A DNA stretch of 36,780 nt from Bacteroidales bacterium. GTDB lineage: Bacteria; Bacteroidota; Bacteroidia; Bacteroidales; Marinilabiliaceae. The translations under genes were made by a program, and so were the position numbers. A model generated the notes under the pieces. The model was not told where the DNA came from. It ran no database searches and saw only the letters and a program-made list of their open reading frames with translations. The DNA lies in the NCBI GenBank assembly GCA_024401295.1, contig JAKSLG010000023.1, positions 1 through 36,780 on the forward strand, read 5' to 3'. Below are positions 32,791-36,780 of the stretch, piece by piece. Each line of letters opens with the position of its first letter. Within the stretch, counting starts at the first letter, position 1.

Positions 32791-33987
32791 TTATTTCAAA
32801 CGAGCAAGTGTCTCCTTAATACGCTTGAATGCCTCAATGATGTTCTCATCACTTGTTGCATAGCTCAAACGGAAGCACTCTGGTGAACCGAATGCGTCGC
32901 CACCAACTGTTGCAACGTGACCAACTTCGAGCAGGTACATTGCGAAATCTGTTGAGTTGTTAATCTTGCGATCGCCGTCAGCCTTGCCAAAATATGAAGA
33001 GCACTTAGGGAAGAGATAGAATGCACCTTCTGGCTCGTTTACCTCCAAACCAGGAATCTCCTTTGCAAGTTTAACGATGAGGTTCTTGCGACGCTCAAAT
33101 GCCTTGCGCATTGTCTCGACGCAAGTCTGGTCGCCGGCGAATGCAACTTCTGCAGCCTTCTGCGAAACAGAGCAAGGGCCACTTGTGTATTGACCCTGAA
33201 GCTTATTGCATCCCTTGACAATCCAATCTGGAGCTGCGATGAAACCGATACGCCATCCTGTCATTGCGTATGCCTTTGAAACGCCATTGATGATGACAAC
33301 GCGATCCTTGATGTCGTCGAATTCTGCCATCGAAGCATGCTTGCCGACATAATTGATGTGCTCATAGATTTCATCAGCAATTACGATTACACGCTCATGC
33401 TTCAAAAGCACATTCTTCAAAGCCTCGAGTTCTTTCTTGCTGTAAACAGAACCTGTTGGGTTCGATGGAGAGCAGAGAATCAAGGCACGAGTCTTTGGCG
33501 TGATAGCTGCCTCAAGCTGCTCTGGAGTAATCTTGAAGTTTGCTTCAATCTTTGCCTCAACATAAACAGGTGTACCTTCTGCAAGAAGAACCATCTGTGG
33601 ATAGCTTACCCAATATGGAGCTGGAATGATAACTTCGTCGCCGGCATTCACAAGAGCCATGATTGCGTTGCAGACAGACTGCTTTGCACCGTTTGAGCAA
33701 AGAATCTGCGATGCCTTATAGTCAAGGCCGTTCTCATTCTTGAGCTTTGCAACAATCGCATTCTTCAACTCAGGATAACCTGGAACTGGAGAGTAACGCG
33801 ACCAGTTGTCATCAATAGCCTTCTTGGCAGCCTCTTTGATATGGTCAGGTGTGTTGAAGTCTGGTTCGCCGACGCTCATGTTGATTACGTCGACACCTTG
33901 AGCCTTGAGCTCACTGCTCTTCTGCGACATTGCGAGTGTTGCCGAAGGAGCAAGTCTGTTAAGACGATCCGAAAGAATTTCCATCAT
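32791..33987 (-). CDS. aspC: Aspartate aminotransferase (class I, PLP-dependent)
   Basis: 398 residues. Subgroup Ib aspartate aminotransferase. N-terminal LAPSATLAMSQKSSELKAQGVDVINMSVGEPDFNTP; the NPTGS cofactor loop; DEIYEHINY; the PLP lysine in NGVSKAYAMTGWRIGF; and the substrate-carboxylate Arg in FRLSYATSDENI. It interconverts aspartate/2-oxoglutarate and oxaloacetate/glutamate in the cytosol. Either of two adjacent ATG codons may be the start. Monocistronic, divergent from truA. Confidence 0.93.
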   Translation of the reverse strand: MMEILSDRLNRLAPSATLAMSQKSSELKAQGVDVINMSVGEPDFNTPDHIKEAAKKAIDDNWSRYSPVPGYPELKNAIVAKLKNENGLDYKASQILCSNGAKQSVCNAIMALVNAGDEVIIPAPYWVSYPQMVLLAEGTPVYVEAKIEANFKITPEQLEAAITPKTRALILCSPSNPTGSVYSKKELEALKNVLLKHERVIVIADEIYEHINYVGKHASMAEFDDIKDRVVIINGVSKAYAMTGWRIGFIAAPDWIVKGCNKLQGQYTSGPCSVSQKAAEVAFAGDQTCVETMRKAFERRKNLIVKLAKEIPGLEVNEPEGAFYLFPKCSSYFGKADGDRKINNSTDFAMYLLEVGHVATVGGDAFGSPECFRLSYATSDENIIEAFKRIKETLARLK

Positions 33988-34049
33988 CGATATTAAGTGT
34001 TTACTATATTTTTTCTCTTTTCGAAAAAACCACTTAGAGTTTAATCGCG

Positions 34050-34057
34050 CAAAATTA
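34050..34057 (-). promoter_or_regulatory. Bacteroidetes -7 box (TAATTTTG)
   Basis: A perfect match on the minus strand, about 62 nt before the aspC start. Confidence 0.6.
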
Positions 34058-34097
34058 GTGTTTTTTTATTCAATATACATTTTGCGAGGCAATATTA

Positions 34098-34129
34098 TTG
34101 CCATTATTTATGTCCAATGTGTAACTTTG
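34098..34129 (+). promoter_or_regulatory. Bacteroidetes promoter (TTG-N21-TAACTTTG)
   Basis: A -33 TTG at 34098-34100, 21 nt, and a perfect -7 box at 34122-34129, 28 nt upstream of the truA ATG. Confidence 0.75.
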
Positions 34130-34157
34130 TGCCCAATGAAATTCATGTTGTGAAGAA

Positions 34158-34946
34158 ATGGGACGATATAAATTGACTCTGGAATATGACGGTTCAGCCT
34201 ATCATGGTTGGCAGATGCAGAAGGACAGCAACTCGGTGCAGGGCAAGCTTGTTGATGCCGTACGTCAGGCGTTTGGAATGCAATCCAAGTTCGAGCTTTA
34301 TGGTGCAGGCCGTACTGACGCTGGCGTTCATGCTCTCGGACAGGTGGCTCATCTCGACATCAATACGACGCTAACTCCCAAGCAGATAAAATTCAAGCTC
34401 AACGATGCACTTCCTGCAACCATTTCGATTATTGACGTCAAAGCGGTATCTTCCAAATTCCATGCCCGCTATGATGCAACGTCGCGTAGCTATATCTATC
34501 AGATCGCCACTCGCAAAAGCGCATTTGGCAAACGTTATGCCTATTGGATCAAAGACAACCTTGATGCTGAAGCCATGCAGGAGGCAGCCCAGCTGATGGT
34601 GGGAATGAAGGATTTCAAGTCATTTGGCGACAAAGACTCCGAGACAAAATCGACCATTGTCGAAGTGACTGCGGTCAATGTCTATGAAGATGGCAGTTCA
34701 ATAATCATCAATGTCGTTGGCTCGCATTTCCTGTGGAAGATGGTGCGACGTATTGTCGGCGTACTTGTTGAAGTCGGTCGCGGACATATCGATTGCAGGC
34801 GTGTCGAAAGCTATTTCCGTCAGTATTCTCCTGAACCTGCTCAGTTCACCGTGCCGCCATCGGGACTGTATCTTGAGAAAGTCGAATATGGCGGAATGGA
34901 TGACTATTCGGAAGAACCTCCGATGCCTCTCGTCTATATCCGATAA
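34158..34946 (+). CDS. truA: tRNA pseudouridine(38-40) synthase
   Basis: 262 residues, full length. It isomerises uridines 38-40 of the anticodon stem-loop. Signatures: LEYDGSAYHGWQMQ (9-22), SVQGKLVDAV, the catalytic motif GAGRTDAGVHALGQ with Asp54, FHARYDATSRSYIY, and SHFLWKMVRRIVGVLVEVGRG in the C-terminal domain. Single-gene unit with its own promoter and a shared terminator. Confidence 0.96.
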   Translation: MGRYKLTLEYDGSAYHGWQMQKDSNSVQGKLVDAVRQAFGMQSKFELYGAGRTDAGVHALGQVAHLDINTTLTPKQIKFKLNDALPATISIIDVKAVSSKFHARYDATSRSYIYQIATRKSAFGKRYAYWIKDNLDAEAMQEAAQLMVGMKDFKSFGDKDSETKSTIVEVTAVNVYEDGSSIIINVVGSHFLWKMVRRIVGVLVEVGRGHIDCRRVESYFRQYSPEPAQFTVPPSGLYLEKVEYGGMDDYSEEPPMPLVYIR

Positions 34947-34953
34947 AAAAAAC

Positions 34954-34989
34954 AATCCTCGGCAGTCAGTACGACTATCGAGGATTTTT
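34954..34989. terminator. Bidirectional terminator between truA and the lipoprotein gene
   Basis: An 8-bp stem (AATCCTCG at 34954-34961 with CGAGGATT at 34979-34986), a T-run on the right for the plus strand and an A-run on the left that gives U for the minus strand. Confidence 0.85.
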
Positions 34990-35007
34990 ATTTAGTATGT
35001 CTAGTAC

Positions 35008-35601
35008 TTATTTTCTGTATGTCTTGACAATCTCGCCGACATACATGATGTGTGGACCTATCTGCTGGTAGAGGCCCTTCATGTCTGTTGGTGCTGCCGT
35101 AGTGTCAAGTTCCGCTCTGTATATCTTGCGGCATTCGATAGCGAGATTCGCCTCACTGAAAATGGCATTTCCCAAGTCAGTGAACTCGGCCGTCAGACCG
35201 CCGTTCACGACTTTATTCTCGTCACGGCCGGATTTCTTGCCCATATACATGACGTTGCCCTTATACTCTTCAGGGAAACCGGTGACGGTGAAGTATTCGT
35301 TGCTCTCCATGAACTCGCATGTATAGCGCGATGTTGAGACGTAGACTGTGACAACTGGTCGTCCCCAGAGCTTGCCTATTTCGCCCCATCCGATTGTCAT
35401 CGTGTTGAAGTTTGCCGAATCTCCAGCGGTAAGCAGCATGGCATCGTTCATGTGTTGTACGAAGTTGCCGGGAATCTTTTCGGCATCTATCTCATGCCAT
35501 TTTCCGTCTGAAATGAATTCGTCGCATACCTCGTTCTGCGCCTTTTCTGCGCATCCGACCATCGCTATGGCCATGATAAACATTGTGAATCTTTTCTTCA
35601 T
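35008..35601 (-). CDS. Flavin reductase-like FMN-binding domain lipoprotein
   Basis: 197 residues from ATG 35601; the frame runs 11 codons further up, but the lipoprotein signal MKKRFTMFIMAIAMVGC with lipobox MVGC (Cys17) starts here. Residues about 45-195 are a flavin-reductase-like split beta-barrel: MLLTAGDSANFNTMTIGWGEIGKLWGRPVVTVYV with YTCEFMESNEYFTVTGF, the usual FMN-binding start. Family members are normally cytosolic NAD(P)H:flavin oxidoreductases, so an exported lipidated member is unusual. No partner oxygenase is nearby. Convergent with truA. Confidence 0.83.
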   Translation of the reverse strand: MKKRFTMFIMAIAMVGCAEKAQNEVCDEFISDGKWHEIDAEKIPGNFVQHMNDAMLLTAGDSANFNTMTIGWGEIGKLWGRPVVTVYVSTSRYTCEFMESNEYFTVTGFPEEYKGNVMYMGKKSGRDENKVVNGGLTAEFTDLGNAIFSEANLAIECRKIYRAELDTTAAPTDMKGLYQQIGPHIMYVGEIVKTYRK

Positions 35602-35936
35602 AATCTCTTCTGTTGTTTCCGTAAATCTACACAATAAAAACCAATTTTACAGTTGTTTCACATTTTATATCCAATAAAATGAACCTTCCAATCTTTGTGT
35701 CCGCTCACAAACATAAATCTTCGTTACTCCTTCGTTACCCGTTCGTTGTCCCTTCGTTAGCGAGGACGGGATTCTGCTGTGGAATGTGAGTGATGTTATA
35801 GTGTGTTATATGCCTTTATTGTGCTTTATCGTATGCTATGTTCCGTTATAGTGAAAGTGGCTTGTCGGGTGTGTGCATCTTTGCAATGTCAACGGGGCAG
35901 AATCTCCATATTACTAACATTTAAACAAACAGAAAA
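35602..35936. other. Non-coding stretch with tandem repeats
   Basis: No gene is supported in these 335 bases. The region holds near-consensus plus-strand -7 boxes at 35690-35697 (AATCTTTG) and 35876-35883 (CATCTTTG), a tandem repeat at 35719-35762, and two GTTATAGTG copies near 35800 and 35850. The second -7 box would give the next gene a leader of about 45 nt. Confidence 0.6.
35719..35762. repeat. Four tandem 11-bp repeats
   Basis: Four units end to end: CTTCGTTACTC, CTTCGTTACCC, GTTCGTTGTCC and CTTCGTTAGCG. The core TTCGTT is invariant. The 11-bp period is close to one turn of DNA, which would place each unit on the same face of the helix. Confidence 0.85.
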
Positions 35937-36245
35937 ATGAGTAAGATCAAACCTTATGTGCTCATTGAGAGCCTTAGTGGCAAAGTTTGCCAGCATTCCG
36001 ACACGTATTTCACCACGCGTTACGGACGAACATTCAGCAGCAGGTTGTGCAATCCAAGTACGGCCGATCCGACACAAGCCCAGTTGGAACGTCGGGCTGC
36101 GTTCAAAGAGGCTGTCGTTAAGACGCGTGCGACAATGGCCGACAAGTCGTCGGAAGATTACCATGTTGCCATGGCAGCATTCAAGTCGCAGAAGAAGTAC
36201 GTTACATTTTACGGCTACCTTATAGCTCAAAACCTTAAAGGCTAA
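35937..36245 (+). CDS. Hypothetical small basic protein
   Basis: 102 residues beginning MSKIKPYVLIESLSGKVC. Not assigned to a family by eye. No signal peptide or membrane segment. Rich in Lys/Arg and Ser/Thr, with two cysteines (C18, C38), a helix-forming middle (TQAQLERRAAFKEAVVKTRA) and an aromatic end (YVTFYGYLIAQ). The A-rich sequence just before the ATG, a near-consensus -7 box and a strong terminator make it a convincing real gene. Similar short proteins occur in other Bacteroidales as far as I recall; a nucleic-acid or phage-like role would be speculation. Confidence 0.75.
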   Translation: MSKIKPYVLIESLSGKVCQHSDTYFTTRYGRTFSSRLCNPSTADPTQAQLERRAAFKEAVVKTRATMADKSSEDYHVAMAAFKSQKKYVTFYGYLIAQNLKG

Positions 36246-36281
36246 AGTCGCACCACGTATCGTCGGACATGTCGAAAAGAG

Positions 36282-36320
36282 AAAGGTCGGAATGGTGAAT
36301 GCTGTTCCGACCTTTTGTTT
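36282..36320 (+). terminator. Rho-independent terminator
   Basis: A perfect 11-bp stem (AAAGGTCGGAA at 36282-36292 with TTCCGACCTTT at 36305-36315), a 12-nt loop and a T-rich tail. It ends the 102-residue gene. Confidence 0.9.
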
Positions 36321-36654
36321 GTGGATGCCTCGAAAATATACGTAAAAATAACGAAGTGACAGATAACAGATGTCCATTCAATAGCAATGGTTTTGCCTCT
36401 GGTGCTGAGGAGGGTCTTGTGGCAACAGAATTGATTGTTGGTGTAAAGAACACCAGATGACACAACCAATAAACGATGTTGTAATTGCCCGTATTGTTGT
36501 AGATGGAATGGAAAATTCAGTGAAAATCCAAGAAACGAACATGGAATAAGAATCTAATCAACATTATTGATTCCTGTTCGGCGCAGGCTGGAACTGGATT
36601 GCCATGTTGAAGTCATAAATGTCTGACAAAGGGAGTGGATATCATAATATTAGT

Positions 36655-36662
36655 TATATTTG
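36655..36662 (+). promoter_or_regulatory. Bacteroidetes -7 box (TATATTTG)
   Basis: A perfect TAnnTTTG. A transcript starting near 36669 would carry the hairpin and G8 tract as a leader of about 70 nt before the partial ORF. No -33 TTG was seen. Confidence 0.5.
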
Positions 36663-36693
36663 CGCAAGGTAGGAGTCTTGCATTTAGCTGCGA

Positions 36694-36711
36694 CGTAGGC
36701 AGGAGCCTACG
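36694..36711 (+). promoter_or_regulatory. Leader hairpin followed by G8 tract
   Basis: A perfect 7-bp stem (CGTAGGC/GCCTACG) with a 4-nt AGGA loop, 6 nt before a run of eight G (36718-36725). There is no U-tract, so it is not a normal terminator. Confidence 0.55.
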
Positions 36712-36743
36712 CCGAACGGGGGGGGTATAAGAATTAAATGATT

Positions 36744-36780
36744 ATGAATGAATTAATGACATGCATCAAAAAACTAACAA
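36744..36780 (+). CDS. Start of an unknown gene cut by the window edge
   Basis: The frame MNELMTCIKKLT from ATG 36744, or from ATG 36738 two codons earlier, runs to the end of the window without a stop. An AT-rich stretch precedes it, and a -7 box lies about 80 nt upstream. Only twelve residues are visible, so nothing can be said about function. Confidence 0.35.
   Translation, partial: MNELMTCIKKLT

Larger units (their letters stand above)
36576..36717. repeat. Inverted repeat pair around a putative leader
   Basis: GTTCGGCGCAGGCT at 36576-36589 recurs in inverted form at 36704-36717 (AGCCTACGCCGAAC), with 13 of 14 positions matching and 114 bp between copies. Confidence 0.7.
36246..36743. 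other. Non-coding stretch with hairpins and inverted repeat
   Basis: About 500 bases without a convincing gene. It contains the terminator at 36282-36320, a small hairpin at 36439-36455 (TGGTGT/ACACCA) partly nested in a wider TCTGGTG/CACCAGA pair (36398-36404 with 36451-36457), an inverted repeat (36576-36589 and 36704-36717), a -7 box at 36655-36662, a hairpin at 36694-36711 and a G8 tract at 36718-36725. Short open frames here lack start context. Confidence 0.6.

Noticed and set aside
32695-32886. A 63-residue plus-strand frame in the ptb-aspC gap
   Set aside because: It runs through the aspC terminator and into aspC in antisense; no promoter.
36246-36560. Short frames on both strands, including one ending ELIVGVKNTR on the plus strand and one starting at ATG 36457
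   Set aside because: No start context, no promoter and no family match. They may be remnants, but I cannot support a gene or a named pseudogene.
1-36780. Searches by eye for tRNA or rRNA genes, CRISPR arrays, insertion sequences, integrases, toxin-antitoxin pairs and restriction systems
   Set aside because: None recognised. The accessory genes present are metabolic or envelope-related, with no sign of a mobile element boundary apart from the unexplained repeats at the right end.

Overview
The window looks like a chromosomal segment from a gut-type Bacteroidales bacterium, most like Prevotellaceae or a close relative. The main clues are repeated Bacteroidetes-type -7 boxes (TAnnTTTG) 15-60 nt upstream of start codons, no visible Shine-Dalgarno sequences, many lipoproteins, a HmuY/TonB-receptor pair, DUF6057 and DUF4783 proteins, two GH43 enzymes and a FISUMP-type surface protein with a Prevotella-like C-terminal tail. 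I saw no rRNA, tRNA, CRISPR array, insertion sequence or prophage.

Layout. 1-572: end of a surface protein cut by the window edge. 745-3818: two overlapping genes for a membrane protein (DUF6057) and a beta-propeller lipoprotein with a haem-c type CxxCH motif. 3879-7493: a COG2509 flavoprotein and a RecQ helicase, each with its own promoter. 7566-11531: an operon of dapB, lepB, a degenerate second signal-peptidase-like gene and a secreted GH73/LysM muramidase. 11627-12949 (minus): DUF4783 and nadC. 13164-13727: reverse rubrerythrin. 13872-15419 (minus): GH43-CBM6 lipoprotein, divergent from a CDF metal transporter (15572-16468). 16629-19786: probable haem-uptake operon (calycin-like lipoprotein, HmuY, TonB receptor).

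19838-33987 is a long minus-strand block. It holds an exported hydrolase, a metallo-beta-lactamase-fold lipoprotein, a VOC lipoprotein and a double-VOC protein; a GNAT with a C-terminal extension and a DUF1349 lipoprotein; a YeiH transporter, an HbpS-like protein and a second GH43; an HD phosphohydrolase, a YczE membrane protein, a beta-carbonic anhydrase and an ADP-ribosylglycohydrolase; mnmE with ptb; and an aspartate aminotransferase. 34158-34946 is truA, followed by a convergent flavin-reductase-domain lipoprotein (35008-35601).

The last 1.2 kb is sparse. It has four tandem 11-bp repeats, an orphan 102-residue gene with its own terminator, and a non-coding stretch with an inverted repeat, a tight hairpin and a run of eight G just before an ORF that runs off the window.

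Most genes are housekeeping or standard Bacteroidales accessory functions. I do not see an unmistakable new defence or mobile system. The strongest candidates for undescribed biology are the DUF6057/CxxCH-propeller pair, the signal-peptidase paralogue lacking the catalytic lysine, the cluster of exported VOC/MBL/hydrolase enzymes, and the repeat/hairpin/G-tract leader at the right end.
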